64,000 nucleotides of DNA, taken from Neoroseomonas soli. GTDB lineage: Bacteria > Pseudomonadota > Alphaproteobacteria > Acetobacterales > Acetobacteraceae. Below, piece after piece: positions 24,349-35,046 of the stretch. The position numbers and the translations under genes are program-made. Each line of letters opens with the position of its first letter. Positions within the stretch are counted from its first letter, which is position 1. The DNA lies in the NCBI RefSeq assembly GCF_018129065.1, contig NZ_JAAEDM010000017.1, positions 1 through 64,000 of the forward strand. The letters run 5' to 3'. The notes under the pieces were generated by a model. It searched no databases, had not been told where the DNA came from, and worked only from the letters and a program-made list of their open reading frames with translations.

Positions 24349-25232
24349 CACACTTTCCCTTCGCGAAGCATGGCGATGATGCCGGAGAAATCCTTCCCCG
24401 CCCCGCCCTCATCGACGAAGCGACGGAACAGTTCCAGCGCATGCGCGCCGAGCGGCGTCGCAGCCCCCACATCCTTCGCCGCCATCTGCGCGAGGCCAAG
24501 GTCCTTCAGCATCAGCGCCGCGGCGAAGCCCGGCGTGTAGTCCCGGTTAGCCGGGCTGCCCGGCACCGGCCCCGGCACAGGGCAATAGGTCGTCAGTGCC
24601 CAGGACTGCGCCGAGGACTTCGATGCCACGTCGAACAGCGCCTGGTGCGACAGGCCGAGCTTCTCGGCCAGCACGAAGGCCTCGGAGGTCACGGTCATGA
24701 TCGCCGCGAGCATCATGTTGTTGCACAGCTTCGCCGCCTGCCCCGCACCCGCATCGCCGCAATGGACGATGGTGCGGCCCATCGCCTCGAGGATCGGCCT
24801 GATCTTCGCGAAGGCATCCGCCGGCCCGCCGACCATGAAGGTCAGCGTCCCCGCTTCCGCCCCCATCACCCCGCCCGACACCGGGGCGTCAAGGAACGGC
24901 TTGCCGGCCGCCGCCGCGACCTCCCGCGCCGTGCCGACGTCGATGGTCGAGCAGTCGATCAGCGTGGCGCCGGCGCCCGCGGCCTTCGCCATGCCGCCCT
25001 GCCCCAGCCAGGCGTCGCGCACATGCTCGCCGGCGGGAAGCATGGTGATCACGAAATCGGCGTCCTTCGCCGCCGCGGCGGCGGAGAAGGCGGCCGTCGC
25101 GCCGGCGGCCGCGACACCGTCCACCGCCGACTGCACGATGTCGAAGACGGCCACGCTGTGGCCCGCCTTGACCAGGTTGCGCGCCATCGGCGCACCCATG
25201 TGGCCGAGGCCGACGAAACCGATCCGTGCCAT
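24348..25232 (-). CDS. mmsB: 3-hydroxyisobutyrate dehydrogenase-like NAD-dependent oxidoreductase
   Basis: 294 aa. N-terminal Rossmann motif GFVGLGHMGAPMARNLVKAGHSVAVFD, the substrate-binding segment FLDAPVSGGVMGAEAGTLTFMVGG and the catalytic Lys in GAGQAAKLCNNMMLAAIM, followed by the all-helical C-terminal dimerisation domain. These are hallmarks of the beta-hydroxyacid dehydrogenase family. 3-Hydroxyisobutyrate is the closest substrate guess; tartronate semialdehyde or another beta-hydroxyacid is possible, because no valine-degradation genes are adjacent. It lies 24 bp after the Bug receptor and overlaps the Fe-ADH start. Confidence 0.85.
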   Translation of the reverse strand: MARIGFVGLGHMGAPMARNLVKAGHSVAVFDIVQSAVDGVAAAGATAAFSAAAAAKDADFVITMLPAGEHVRDAWLGQGGMAKAAGAGATLIDCSTIDVGTAREVAAAAGKPFLDAPVSGGVMGAEAGTLTFMVGGPADAFAKIRPILEAMGRTIVHCGDAGAGQAAKLCNNMMLAAIMTVTSEAFVLAEKLGLSHQALFDVASKSSAQSWALTTYCPVPGPVPGSPANRDYTPGFAAALMLKDLGLAQMAAKDVGAATPLGAHALELFRRFVDEGGAGKDFSGIIAMLREGKV

Positions 25233-25256
25233 GCTTCCCTGTCCTTCCCTGTGTCC

Positions 25257-26237
25257 CTAGTCGGCCCGGATGCCGACCCGCCGGATCAACTCCCCGAGCC
25301 GCACGAACTCACGCTCGTTGCGCGCCTGATACACCTCCGGCGTGCCCGGCAGCGGGCGCGCGCCGAGTTCCGCCATGCGCGTCACCGTCTCCGGCTTCTC
25401 CAGCCCGGCGCGCAGCGCCGTGTTGATGCGCGCGATGATCTCCGGCGGCGTGCCGCGCGGCGCGACGAGGCCGAACCAGGCCGTCACCTCATAGCCCGGC
25501 AGAGTCTCGGCGATGGCCGGGATCTCCGGATTGGCGGGCCAGCGTTCGGCCGAGGTCACCCCGATCGCCACCAGCGCCCCCGACCGGATATGCGGCATGA
25601 TCGAGGGCAGGTTGTCCGTGCCGAAGGCGATGCGAGCGGAAAGCAGGTCCGGCATCATCGCCGCGCTGCCGCGATAGGAGACATGCGTCGCCTCGAACCC
25701 GCCCATCAGGCGGAACAGCTCGGCGGCGAGATGCGTCGAGCCGCCGACGCTCGTCTCCCCGTAGGCGAGGGTCTGCCGCTTCGCCAGCGCGATCAGCTCC
25801 GCCGCGTTGCGCGCCCCGATCGAGGGATGCGCCGCGATCAGGTTCGGCACTTCCGCGATCTGGCTGATCGGCAGGAAGTCCTTCAGCGGATCGTAGCCCG
25901 CATTGCTGTAGAGATGCGGATTGATGGCATTGGTGCCCGGCGAGCCGAGCAGCAGCGTGTAGCCATCCGCCGGGCTGCGCAGCACGGATTGCGCGGCGAT
26001 GTTCGAACCGGCGCCCGGCCGGTTCTCCACCACGACTGGCTGGCCCAGCGATTCCTGCAGGATCTGCGCCGCGATGCGCCCGAGGATGTCGGTCGTGCCG
26101 CCGGCCGGGAAGCCGACCACGATGCGCACGGGCCGGTTCGGCCATGGCGCCTGCGCGACGGCAGGCGCCGCGATCAGGGCCGAGGCGCCGGCCAGCAGCG
26201 AGCGACGACGGAATGTGGTGGTGGTCACCTTGGCCAA
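25257..26237 (-). CDS. Bug/TctC-family solute receptor
   Basis: 326 aa. TTG start at 26237 with GGAGG five bases upstream; GTG 26228 is the alternative. Tat-like signal FRRRSLLAGASALIAAPAVAQA, then PNRPVRIVVGFPAGGTTDILGRIAAQ, PVVVENRPGAGSNIAAQSV, THVSYRGSAAMM and PGYEVTAWFGLVAPRGTPPEII, all typical of Bug receptors. It heads an operon with an MmsB-like dehydrogenase and an Fe-ADH, so the ligand is probably a short hydroxy- or keto-acid. No TctA/TctB genes are present. Confidence 0.92.
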   Translation of the reverse strand: MAKVTTTTFRRRSLLAGASALIAAPAVAQAPWPNRPVRIVVGFPAGGTTDILGRIAAQILQESLGQPVVVENRPGAGSNIAAQSVLRSPADGYTLLLGSPGTNAINPHLYSNAGYDPLKDFLPISQIAEVPNLIAAHPSIGARNAAELIALAKRQTLAYGETSVGGSTHLAAELFRLMGGFEATHVSYRGSAAMMPDLLSARIAFGTDNLPSIMPHIRSGALVAIGVTSAERWPANPEIPAIAETLPGYEVTAWFGLVAPRGTPPEIIARINTALRAGLEKPETVTRMAELGARPLPGTPEVYQARNEREFVRLGELIRRVGIRAD

Positions 26238-26265
26238 TGTTCCCTCCCGGGGGATGTTTGTCCCC

Positions 26266-26295
26266 AGTGTCGGGAGGGCATCGCCCGCTTGTCAA
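26266..26295 (-). promoter_or_regulatory. Promoter of the Bug / mmsB / Fe-ADH operon
   Basis: Minus strand: a perfect TTGACA (26295-26290), 18-bp spacer, GACACT (26271-26266), 29 bp before the TTG start. It fills most of the 71-bp gap after the peptide ABC operon. Confidence 0.45.
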
Positions 26296-26308
26296 ACCGC
26301 GCCGCGCG

Positions 26309-27366
26309 TCAGGCCGCCCGTGCCTTGGCGTAAAGGGCCAGGCGCTTCGTCGCCGCCTCCGACAGGCCTCCGGTGAAGTCGAGGCCCACGGCCGGCAGCG
26401 TCTCGGCGAAGTGGCAGGCCGCCTCATGGCCCGGGGCCAACTGGCGCAGGGCCGGCGCTTCCTTGCGGCAGCGCTCCTGCGCGAAGGGGCAGCGGGTATG
26501 GAAGCGGCAGCCGGAGGGCGGGTTGAGCGGACTCGGCAGATCCCCGCCGAGCGGCTTCACCTGCCCGCGCCGCTGCGGGTCCGGATGAGGGATCGCCGCC
26601 AGCAGGGCACGCGTATAGGGATGTCGCGGCGCCGCGAAGAGGTCCCGCTTGCCGGCGACCTCGACGATCTGGCCGAGATACATCACCGCCACCCGGTCCG
26701 CGACGTGCTTCACCACCGCGAGGTCGTGGGCGATGAACAGATAGGCCAGCCCGAAGCGCCGTTGCAGGTCCTTCAGCAGGTTCACCACCTGCGCCTGGAT
26801 CGAGACGTCGAGCGCCGAGACCGGCTCGTCGCACACCACCAGGTCCGGCTGCACCGCGAGCGCCCGCGCGATGCCGATGCGCTGCCGCTGCCCGCCGGAG
26901 AATTCATGCGGATAGCGCTGCGCGTGAAAGGACCGCAGGCCGACCAGGGACAGCAGTTCCTCCACGCGCTTGCGCCGCGACGCCGCATCCCCGATGCCAT
27001 GCACCAGCATCGGCTCCGCGATCGTCTCCGCGACCGTCAGGCGCGGATTGAGGCTCGCATAGGGATCCTGGAAGACGATCTGCATCCGCCGCCGCATGGC
27101 GCGCTGCGCGGCGCCGGAGATGCGCGTCACATCCACGCCCTCGAAGCGAATGGTGCCGGCGGAGGGCTCGATCAGCCGCAGCACGAGCCGCGCGGTGGTG
27201 GATTTTCCGCAACCGGATTCACCCACCAGCGCCAGCGTCTCCCCGCGCTTCAGCGAGAAGGAGACTCCATCCACGGCGCGCACCGTCCCGACCTGCTTCG
27301 CGACGATCAGCCCCTTGCGGACCGGGTAGTGCTTCGCGAGGCCGTTCACCTCGAGCAGCGTCTCGC

Positions 27367-27370
<4 letters not shown>
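26309..27370 (-). CDS. Peptide-type ABC transporter ATP-binding protein (DppF/OppF-like)
   Basis: 353 aa; ATG 27370 overlaps the DppD-like stop (ATGA) and is preferred over longer starts, which add non-homologous sequence. Walker [11 protein letters not shown]-loop [11 protein letters not shown], signature [15 protein letters not shown], Walker [13 protein letters not shown], switch IAHDLAVV. The C-terminal oligopeptide-ABC extension with clustered cysteines ([18 protein letters not shown]) is present. The last ~35 residues continue beyond the usual DppF end. It powers the DppBC-like channel encoded in the same operon. Confidence 0.93.
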
Positions 27371-28362
<992 letters not shown>

Positions 28363-28382
28363 CCGGTTCAAGTCCCGGGCGA

Positions 28383-28401
28383 CAGGGGGGCTCGCCCCCT
28401 G
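28383..28401 (-). repeat. Intercistronic hairpin before dppD-like gene
   Basis: 7-bp GC stem CAGGGGG / CCCCCTG with a 5-nt loop between the amidohydrolase stop (28424) and the DppD-like start (28362). No T-run. It may stabilise the upstream part of the mRNA or reduce ATPase gene expression. Confidence 0.4.
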
Positions 28402-28423
28402 CGCCCTGTGATCATCGGATGCA

Positions 28424-29857
28424 TCACGACCAATGGAAGGTCGGCGGAGCGATCTTGTCCGCGCTGCGATGCGCCCAATCGTTCTGTGGCACGTTGGCGG
28501 CGACGCGCTTCTGCGCCTCGTGCAGGTGCTCGGCGGCCTGGCGGTAGTCGATGGTCAGCACCTCGCCATCCTCCACCACCTTGTTGCCATCGACATAGAC
28601 CGCCTTCAGCGCGCGGTCGCCCGCCGCATAGATCAGGCTGCGCACGGGATCGTAGGCCGGCCGGATCATCGGATGCGTGATGTCCACCAGCGAGAAGTCC
28701 GCCTTGCAGCCGACCGCCAGCCGCCCGATGTCGTCGCGCCCCAGCGCCTTGGCGCCGCCGATGGTCGCGGCGTTGAACACGTCCGTCGTCTGCAGCGTAC
28801 GCGGCGAGTTCGCCTGAGTGCGGGCGATGTAGGCGGCGAGCCGCATCTCATCCAGCATGTTGTGCGGATAGGTGTCGGTGCCGATCCCCATGTTCACACC
28901 GTTGCGGATGTAGCGCCCGAGGTCCTTCATCGCGATGCCGCGCCGCGCGAAGACGGTCGGGCAATGCGCGACGGTCGTTCCCGTCTCCGCCAGTCGCTTG
29001 AGGTCCGTCTCGGTGTGCCAGCGCGTCGAGGGATGATCATCGAGAAAGATGCCGTGCCCGATGATGGCGCGGTCCCCGAGCAGCCCCATCGAATCCAGCC
29101 AGCCGATCGGCGTCACGCCATGGCGGCGGGTGATCTCATGGAACTCCACCACCGACTGCGCTGCGTGGATCTGCCAGGACAGGCCGCGCTTGTTCGCCTC
29201 CTGCCGGGATTCCTTCAGCAGCCCGGCGGAGCACGTATCGATCTGCGCCGGCACCACCATGCCGAACAGGCGGCCACATTCGTGCTGCTCGGCGCGCTCG
29301 ATCAGCCGGAGGGCTTCCTCCATCGCCTTCTCGCCGGCCTTCTCGTCCCACTCGTATTCCACGACGTGGCCGTTCTTCGTGTACCAGCGTGCCGAGCGGA
29401 ACATCGGCGCGACGCAGACGCGCATGCCGGCTTCCGCCAGCAGGTCGAGCCAGCCCGGATGCGCCATCGACAGGTCCGCGAGTGTCGTGACGCCGGAGAG
29501 CAACAGTTCCGACAGCGCCACGCGCACGCAACTCGGCACCGCTTCCGCATCGGCGCGGAAGATCGGCATGTATTCGTAGAGCGAGGAATTATACAGGCCG
29601 GGCGACCCGATCTCGTCGAGGAACCCCTTGTTCAGAGGCTCGCTCGACGGATGCGAGTGGATGTTGACGAGCCCCGGCATGACCATCAGCCCGCGCCCGT
29701 CGATCACCGCATCGGCCTGGCCTTCATAGCCACGGCCGACGAAGGTGAGCGAGCCGCCCGCGAAGGCGACATCGGTGTCGGGCATGTAGCTGTGCGACCC
29801 CGCCGTGGAATCCCAGCCCACGACGAGTTCCGCGTTCCTGATGAGCGTGGTGGTCAT
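28424..29857 (-). CDS. Amidohydrolase-family protein (TRZ/ATZ/guanine deaminase type)
   Basis: 477 aa. Metal-dependent amidohydrolase fold: entry [16 protein letters not shown] with HxH, later [11 protein letters not shown] (His), [11 protein letters not shown] (His) and [10 protein letters not shown] (Asp). The N-terminal beta-sandwich [13 protein letters not shown] and C-terminal [17 protein letters not shown] frame the barrel. Members hydrolyse or deaminate cyclic amides, purine-like rings or N-acyl bonds, usually with one Zn or Fe. Encoded 15 bp after the solute-binding protein gene, in the middle of the peptide ABC operon, it probably acts on the imported substrate or a product of it. 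Confidence 0.88.
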   Translation of the reverse strand: MTTTLIRNAELVVGWDSTAGSHSYMPDTDVAFAGGSLTFVGRGYEGQADAVIDGRGLMVMPGLVNIHSHPSSEPLNKGFLDEIGSPGLYNSSLYEYMPIFRADAEAVPSCVRVALSELLLSGVTTLADLSMAHPGWLDLLAEAGMRVCVAPMFRSARWYTKNGHVVEYEWDEKAGEKAMEEALRLIERAEQHECGRLFGMVVPAQIDTCSAGLLKESRQEANKRGLSWQIHAAQSVVEFHEITRRHGVTPIGWLDSMGLLGDRAIIGHGIFLDDHPSTRWHTETDLKRLAETGTTVAHCPTVFARRGIAMKDLGRYIRNGVNMGIGTDTYPHNMLDEMRLAAYIARTQANSPRTLQTTDVFNAATIGGAKALGRDDIGRLAVGCKADFSLVDITHPMIRPAYDPVRSLIYAAGDRALKAVYVDGNKVVEDGEVLTIDYRQAAEHLHEAQKRVAANVPQNDWAHRSADKIAPPTFHWS

Positions 29858-29872
29858 GCCGGTTCCCTCCCT

Positions 29873-31471
29873 TCAGCGCGTCAGCCGGATGTCGAGGCCC
29901 TTGTAGAGGGCCACGCCGTAGATGCCGTGGGCGCGCACGCCTTCGACCCGGGCCGCGGAGGCGACCCAGAGCTGTTCCCGCGCGACCGGCAGCCAGACAT
30001 TGTTCTCCGCGATGATGCGCTGCGCCCGCCCGATGGCAGCCGCACGCACCGCCGGATCCACCGCCGTCTGCGCTTCCCGCAGCGCGGCATCGGTCGCCGG
30101 GTCGTTCCAGTTCATGCGGTTCGGCGTCGGCCGGTTCGCGCTGTTGAAGTAGAGCGAGAAGCCGTCCGTCGCCGTCAGGTAGGGGTAGGACATGACGAAG
30201 GCGTCGAATTCCTGCGTCGCCAGCCGCCCCCAGCCCACAGTCGCGTCCCAGAGCTGGATGCGCATCTCGATGCCGATGCGGCGCAGATCCGCCTGGATGG
30301 CCTGGAGATACTGCTGCGCCGCCTGCGTCTGCAGGCCATAGACGAGGAAGCTCGCGCGCTGCCCGTCCTTCACGCGGACGCCGTCGGAGCCCATGCGCCA
30401 GCCGGCCTCATCCAGCACGCGGCGCGCGCCATCGGGGTCGAAGCGCGGCACCAGGCGCGCGGCCTCGGCGTCGAAGCCGGTGGTCGCGGGGTTCAGGTAG
30501 GAATCCGCCGGCACGGCGGTGCCGAACCAGGTCGCGCGGACCATCGCATCGCGGTTCACCGCCATGTTGATGGCGCGCCGTACGGCGGGGTCGTTCACCA
30601 CGGGCTTGTCCACCTTGAAGCCCATGAAGTGGTCCCAGAAGTAGTTGTCCTGCCGGGACATGCGGATATTTGGCGTACGCTGAAGCTGCTGCACGGCGAT
30701 GGGGGGGACGTACTGCGTGACGTCGCCCTGCCCCGTTTGCAGCGCCGCAAGCCGCGTCTGGCTTTCCGGCGCGATGCGCCAGACCACGCGGTCCACCTGC
30801 GGGGATGGGTTCTGGTACATGCCCGCCGGACCCCAGCGGTAATTGGGGTGGCGCTGCAGCACCAGGTCCTGCCGCGGCGTCCAGGACACCCAGCAATAGG
30901 GGCCCGTGCCGTTGAAGCCCTGCACGCCGAAATTCTGCCCCAGGCGCTCGACCGAGTTGCGATCGACGATCGAGGCGAAGAACAGCGTGAGCTGGTACAG
31001 CAGCTCGCCGAAGGGCTCGTTCAGCTCGTACTCGACGGTGTAGGCGTCGCGTGCGCGCACTTCCTTCACCGGTCCGGCGCGCCAGCGCACCGGGCTGCGC
31101 GTCGCGGGATCGATCCAACGGTTGATGGAATAGACGACGTCATCCGCCGTGAAGGGCCGCCCATCGCAGAACGTCACGTCGCGGCGCAGGTGGAAGGTGT
31201 AGGTCTTCCCGTCCGGGCTGACCTCCCACCGCTCTGCAAGCAGCGGGCGGATCGTCCGCATGTCGAAGTCGAGCGCCACGAGCGTGTCGCTCATCATGTA
31301 GATCGTCTCCCCGGCCGACCGTGCGGTTGAGCGCGGCGGGTCGTAGTTGTCCGCGTCGATCTCGCGCAGGACCACCAGCGTGTTGCGCGGATTGGCGGCC
31401 TGCGCGAGCGCGTCGCCCGCAGGCACCGCGGCGGCCAGCGCGAGCAGCGCGGCTCCGATCGTCTTCCTCAT
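29873..31471 (-). CDS. Peptide-type ABC transporter substrate-binding protein (family 5 extracellular SBP)
   Basis: 532 aa; ATG 31471 chosen because GAGAGGAAA sits just upstream; an in-frame ATG at 31492 precedes it. Sec signal RKTIGAALLALAAAVPAGDALAQ. SBP_bac_5 domain: LVVLREIDADNYDPPRS, ERWEVSPDGKTYTFHLRRDVTFCDGRPFTADDVVYSINRW, GTGPYCWVSWTPRQDLVLQRHPNYR, then AIQADLRRIGIEMRIQLWD. These proteins bind peptides, opines, nickel or glutathione in the periplasm. The family signature does not name the ligand; the two amidohydrolases in the operon suggest an amide or cyclic compound. Confidence 0.93.
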   Translation of the reverse strand: MRKTIGAALLALAAAVPAGDALAQAANPRNTLVVLREIDADNYDPPRSTARSAGETIYMMSDTLVALDFDMRTIRPLLAERWEVSPDGKTYTFHLRRDVTFCDGRPFTADDVVYSINRWIDPATRSPVRWRAGPVKEVRARDAYTVEYELNEPFGELLYQLTLFFASIVDRNSVERLGQNFGVQGFNGTGPYCWVSWTPRQDLVLQRHPNYRWGPAGMYQNPSPQVDRVVWRIAPESQTRLAALQTGQGDVTQYVPPIAVQQLQRTPNIRMSRQDNYFWDHFMGFKVDKPVVNDPAVRRAINMAVNRDAMVRATWFGTAVPADSYLNPATTGFDAEAARLVPRFDPDGARRVLDEAGWRMGSDGVRVKDGQRASFLVYGLQTQAAQQYLQAIQADLRRIGIEMRIQLWDATVGWGRLATQEFDAFVMSYPYLTATDGFSLYFNSANRPTPNRMNWNDPATDAALREAQTAVDPAVRAAAIGRAQRIIAENNVWLPVAREQLWVASAARVEGVRAHGIYGVALYKGLDIRLTR

Positions 31472-31488
31472 GGTCTTTCCTCTCCCGA

Positions 31489-32364
31489 TCATACGCGAAG
31501 CCGAGGGTCGAGCGCGTCGCGCAGCGCATCGCCCAGAACGTTGAACGCCAGCACGACGATGAAGATCAGAATGCAGGGCACGACGGCGATGTGCGGCGCG
31601 AAGAACAGGAAGTTGCGCCCCTCGCTCGCCATGGCGCCCAGTTCCGGCACCGGCGGCTGCGCCCCGAGACCGAGGAAGGACAGCGCCGATCCCAGCAGGA
31701 TCACCTGCCCGAAGCGCAGCGTCGCGAAGACAAAGATCGCCGACAGGCAGTTCGGTGCCAGGTGCTTCCAGATCAGCCGCGCATCCGTCATGCCGGTGGC
31801 GCGCGCCGCCTCGATGTAGTCGAGCCGCATCACCACCATCGCGGATCCGCGCACGATGCGCGCCATCAGCGGCACGGTCGCAACCGACAGAGCCATCACG
31901 ACGGAGAAGATCCCCGGCCCGAAGATCGCGGCAATGGCGAGCCCGACCAGGATGGCCGGGAAGGACAGCATGATGTCCACCAGCCGCATGATCGGCCCGT
32001 CGAGCCAGCGATGGTAGAAGGCCGCGAGGAAGCCGAGCGCCGCACCGAGCCCGCCGCCCAGCACCACCGCCGCGAAACCCATCAGCAGCGACACGCGCAG
32101 TCCGAAGAGGAGCCGCGTGATCATGTCCCTGCCCTGCGCGTCCGCGCCGAGTGGCAGGCCCTCGCTGCCCGGCGGCTGCATCGCGAGCGAGAGATCGTTG
32201 TCGTAGGGATCGGTCGGCGCGAGCAGCGGCGCGAGGATCGCCGCCGCGATCAGCAGCACCACCAGCAGCAGGGAGAAGGCCGCTGCCGGTTCCCGCAACA
32301 GCCGCGCCAGCACGCCCGGCCGCGGCGGCGCGATCGGCTCGTCGGTTTCGGTCGCTGCACTCAT
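31489..32364 (-). CDS. ABC transporter permease (DppC/OppC-like)
   Basis: 291 aa; ATG 32364 overlaps the DppB-like stop (ATGA). OppC N-terminal domain (LLREPAAAFSLLLVVLLIAAAILAPLLAPTDPY), five further membrane helices, LGADAQGRDMITRLLFGLRVSL and the EAA loop DYIEAARATGMTDARLIWKHLAPN that contacts the ATPases. It forms the inner-membrane channel with the DppB-like protein. Confidence 0.94.
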   Translation of the reverse strand: MSAATETDEPIAPPRPGVLARLLREPAAAFSLLLVVLLIAAAILAPLLAPTDPYDNDLSLAMQPPGSEGLPLGADAQGRDMITRLLFGLRVSLLMGFAAVVLGGGLGAALGFLAAFYHRWLDGPIMRLVDIMLSFPAILVGLAIAAIFGPGIFSVVMALSVATVPLMARIVRGSAMVVMRLDYIEAARATGMTDARLIWKHLAPNCLSAIFVFATLRFGQVILLGSALSFLGLGAQPPVPELGAMASEGRNFLFFAPHIAVVPCILIFIVVLAFNVLGDALRDALDPRLRV

Positions 32365-33302
32365 GCGCCGCGGATCCGCGGGTCGAGGGCGGCGTAGAGC
32401 ACGTCCACCGTCAGGTTGATCACGATGAAGCCCATGGACAGCACGATGATGGTCCCCTGCGCCATCGGGAAATCGGAGGAGAGGATGGCGCCCACCGCCA
32501 ACCGGCCGACGCCGGGCCAGGAGAAGACCGTCTCCGTCACCACCGCGCCGCCGAGCAGGAAGCCGATCTGCAGCCCGATCAGCGTGATCACCGGGACCAG
32601 CGCATTGCGGAGCGCATGGCGCAGCACGACAAGCCGTTCGGTCAGCCCCTTGGCGCGCGCCGTGCGCACGTGGTCGGCGGACAGCACGTCCAGCACCGCC
32701 GTGCGCGTCATGCGCGCGACCGGCCCGATGAAGACGCCGCCCAGCGTGATCGCCGGCAGGATGATCGACTGGATGCCGTCCAGCGTCCAAAGCGGCCCGC
32801 CGCGCCCGGTGAATGGCAGCAACTGCCACTGGAAGCCGACGAACCAGATCAGCACCAGGCCCAGGAAGAACACCGGCACCGACACGCCGGCGACCGAGAT
32901 CGCCATGATCGTCCGGTCGATCAGCGACCCGCGCCAGTACCCCGCGAGCGTGCCGAGCAGGATGCCGAGCGGGATCGACCAGAACAGGCTGGCGAACATG
33001 AGTTCCAGCGTCGGCCCGATGGTCGTGCCGAGTTCCTGGCTCACCGGCACGTTGTTGATGATGGAGGCGCCGAGATCCCCCTGCACCAGCCGCCACAGGT
33101 AAAGCCCGAACTGCACGTAGAGCGGCTTGTCGAGACCGAGATCGGCGCGGATCGCCGCGATGACATCCGGCGTCGCGGTCGGCCCCGCGCGCACCGTGGC
33201 GGGATCGGTCGGCACCACCTGCATCAGGAGGAAGCCGATCAGCAGCACGCCGAACATCACCGGAACGGCAAGGATCAGCCTGTGCAGCGCGTGGCGCAGC
33301 AT
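32361..33302 (-). CDS. ABC transporter permease (DppB/OppB-like)
   Basis: 313 aa. The first membrane helix HRLILAVPVMFGVLLIGFLLMQVVPTDPA is the OppB signature; the EAA-type loop is SADHVRTARAKGLTERLVVLRHALRNALVPVI, and the C-terminus is VDVLYAALDPRIR. Six membrane helices are visible. Begins 7 bp after the YtcJ-like amidohydrolase stop and overlaps the DppC-like start. Confidence 0.94.
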   Translation of the reverse strand: MLRHALHRLILAVPVMFGVLLIGFLLMQVVPTDPATVRAGPTATPDVIAAIRADLGLDKPLYVQFGLYLWRLVQGDLGASIINNVPVSQELGTTIGPTLELMFASLFWSIPLGILLGTLAGYWRGSLIDRTIMAISVAGVSVPVFFLGLVLIWFVGFQWQLLPFTGRGGPLWTLDGIQSIILPAITLGGVFIGPVARMTRTAVLDVLSADHVRTARAKGLTERLVVLRHALRNALVPVITLIGLQIGFLLGGAVVTETVFSWPGVGRLAVGAILSSDFPMAQGTIIVLSMGFIVINLTVDVLYAALDPRIRGA

Positions 33303-33309
33303 GGCCGGG

Positions 33310-34947
33310 CTACTGCGCCGCCGCGGCGCCGGCGGCCTCGCCGTGGCGGTCGAAGATCGCGACGCCGTCGCGCAACGTCAGGTCCGCCCGGGACTTCAGC
33401 ACGGCCTCTGGCTCGATCGAGAACACATCCGCCGAGAGCACCGCGATATCCGCCTGCATCCCCGGCTCCAGCGTGCCGCGCCGGTCCTCGGCGAACTGGG
33501 TGTAGGCGCCGCACCAGGTGTAGCAGTGCACGGCCTCCTCCGCCGTCAGCCGCTCCTCCGGCCCCATCACCGTGCCGCGGTTGGTCCTGCGCGTCAGCAT
33601 GGTGAAGAGGTTGATGAAGGGATCGACCGTGCAGACCGGGCTATCCGAGGACGCCGCCGGGTGGTGCCCCTCATCGAGCCAGGTCTTCATCGGATAGGCA
33701 TGCAGCGACCGCTCCGGCCCGAGGTTCCTCAGATACAGGTCGCCGAACTCGTACATGAAGGTGGGCTGCGGCACCGGCAGGATGCCGCGCGCCTTCATCC
33801 GCCGCCGCTGGTCCCGCGTCAGGAAGCCGCAATGCTCGATGCGGTGGCGGCGGCCGGCGAAGGGATGCGCCGCGCTGTCCGCCGCCTCCATGCCGAGCAG
33901 CACCTGCTCGATCGCGGCATCGCCGATCGCGTGGATGTCGAGCTGCCAGCCCTGCTCGTGATAGAGCTTCAGCAGCGCATGGATCTTCTCGTCCGGGAAG
34001 GTGAAGACGCCGGTGCCGCCGCCCACGCTCGCGAGATACGGCTCGAAGAATGCCGCCGTCAGCCCGCCCGCGGAGCCGTCGGCGAAGACCTTCACCGCGC
34101 CCCAGCGCAGCGAATCGTCGCCCGCCATCGGCCGCAGCCCGGCCGCCCAGGCATCCTGCGCGATGCCTTCCGGATTGCCAGCGAGCACCTGCCACATGCG
34201 CAGCGGCAGCCGCCCCTGCGCCTTGGCCGCGTCATAGGCGGCGATCTCGGCCATGCCCGCCGTCATGCCGACATTCATGTCGGTCGCGGATGCGAAGCCG
34301 AGCGAGGCCAGGTGATCGCAGGCCGCGCCGATCGCTGCGACCATCTGCGCCTCGTCGGGCGGCGGCATGACGTCGCGGATCAGGCGCATCGCGCGTTCCT
34401 GGAACTGGCCGGTCAGCCGGCCGTTCTTCCGCTCGATGACACCGCCTTCCGGGTTCGGCGTGTTGTGCCCGACACCGGCGAGTTTCATCGCCGCCGTGTT
34501 CGCGACCCCGACATGCCCGCAGGTCCGCACGATGAAGACAGGATTGTCTGGCGCCGCCGCGTCCAGTTCCTCCGCCAGCGGATGACGGCCGACGTCCAGC
34601 TCGCCATGATCGTAGCCCCGCCCCACCACCCAGGCGCCCTTCGGCGCCACCTTCGCGGCAGCCGAAATGCGGCGCAGCACCTCGTCCAGCGAGCGCACCT
34701 CCTCGGCGCGCAGGTTCACCTGCGACAGGCCGAGCCCGTAGGGCAGCAGGTGCATGTGCGCTTCGTTGAAGGCGGGAAGCGCGACGCGGCCGCCGAGGTC
34801 CAGGCGCCGCGTGCCCGCGCCCGCGGCCGCCAGCGCATCCGCGCCGAGGGCAAGCACGCGGCCGTCCTTCACGGCGAGCGCATCGGTGAAGCCATTCGCA
34901 AGGCCGCGGAAGATGCGGCCGCCGGAGATGAGGAGATCGGCAGACAT
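33310..34947 (-). CDS. YtcJ-like metal-dependent amidohydrolase
   Basis: 545 aa from ATG 34947 (MSADLLISGGRIFRG). Amidohydrolase_3 family: entry EAHMHLLPYGLG (the usual DSHxH is EAHMH here), the catalytic VKVFADGSAGGLTAAFFEPY region, LDIHAIGDAAIEQVL (His), RIEHCGFL (His) and AASSDSPVCTVDPF (Asp). C-terminal GTLEPGMQADIAVLSADVF closes the composite domain. YtcJ relatives act on exocyclic amides or N-acyl groups, and many are uncharacterised. First gene of the ABC operon, so it is probably part of the same catabolic module. No ribosome site is visible, see the nearby promoter. Confidence 0.87.
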   Translation of the reverse strand: MSADLLISGGRIFRGLANGFTDALAVKDGRVLALGADALAAAGAGTRRLDLGGRVALPAFNEAHMHLLPYGLGLSQVNLRAEEVRSLDEVLRRISAAAKVAPKGAWVVGRGYDHGELDVGRHPLAEELDAAAPDNPVFIVRTCGHVGVANTAAMKLAGVGHNTPNPEGGVIERKNGRLTGQFQERAMRLIRDVMPPPDEAQMVAAIGAACDHLASLGFASATDMNVGMTAGMAEIAAYDAAKAQGRLPLRMWQVLAGNPEGIAQDAWAAGLRPMAGDDSLRWGAVKVFADGSAGGLTAAFFEPYLASVGGGTGVFTFPDEKIHALLKLYHEQGWQLDIHAIGDAAIEQVLLGMEAADSAAHPFAGRRHRIEHCGFLTRDQRRRMKARGILPVPQPTFMYEFGDLYLRNLGPERSLHAYPMKTWLDEGHHPAASSDSPVCTVDPFINLFTMLTRRTNRGTVMGPEERLTAEEAVHCYTWCGAYTQFAEDRRGTLEPGMQADIAVLSADVFSIEPEAVLKSRADLTLRDGVAIFDRHGEAAGAAAAQ

Positions 34948-34953
34948 ATCGAA

Positions 34954-34982
34954 ACTGTCACGGCGCATCGCCCGCGCGTCAA
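34954..34982 (-). promoter_or_regulatory. Promoter of the amidohydrolase / peptide ABC operon
   Basis: Minus strand: TTGACG (34982-34977), 17-bp spacer, GACAGT (34959-34954). Transcription would begin at or next to the A of the ATG (34947), and there is no Shine-Dalgarno sequence, so the message may be leaderless. Confidence 0.4.
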
Positions 34983-35046
34983 CCCGCCTTCCCGCAGCGA
35001 AACCATGCCACGCGACGCATCTGCCGCACACGCATGCAGCCGCTGC

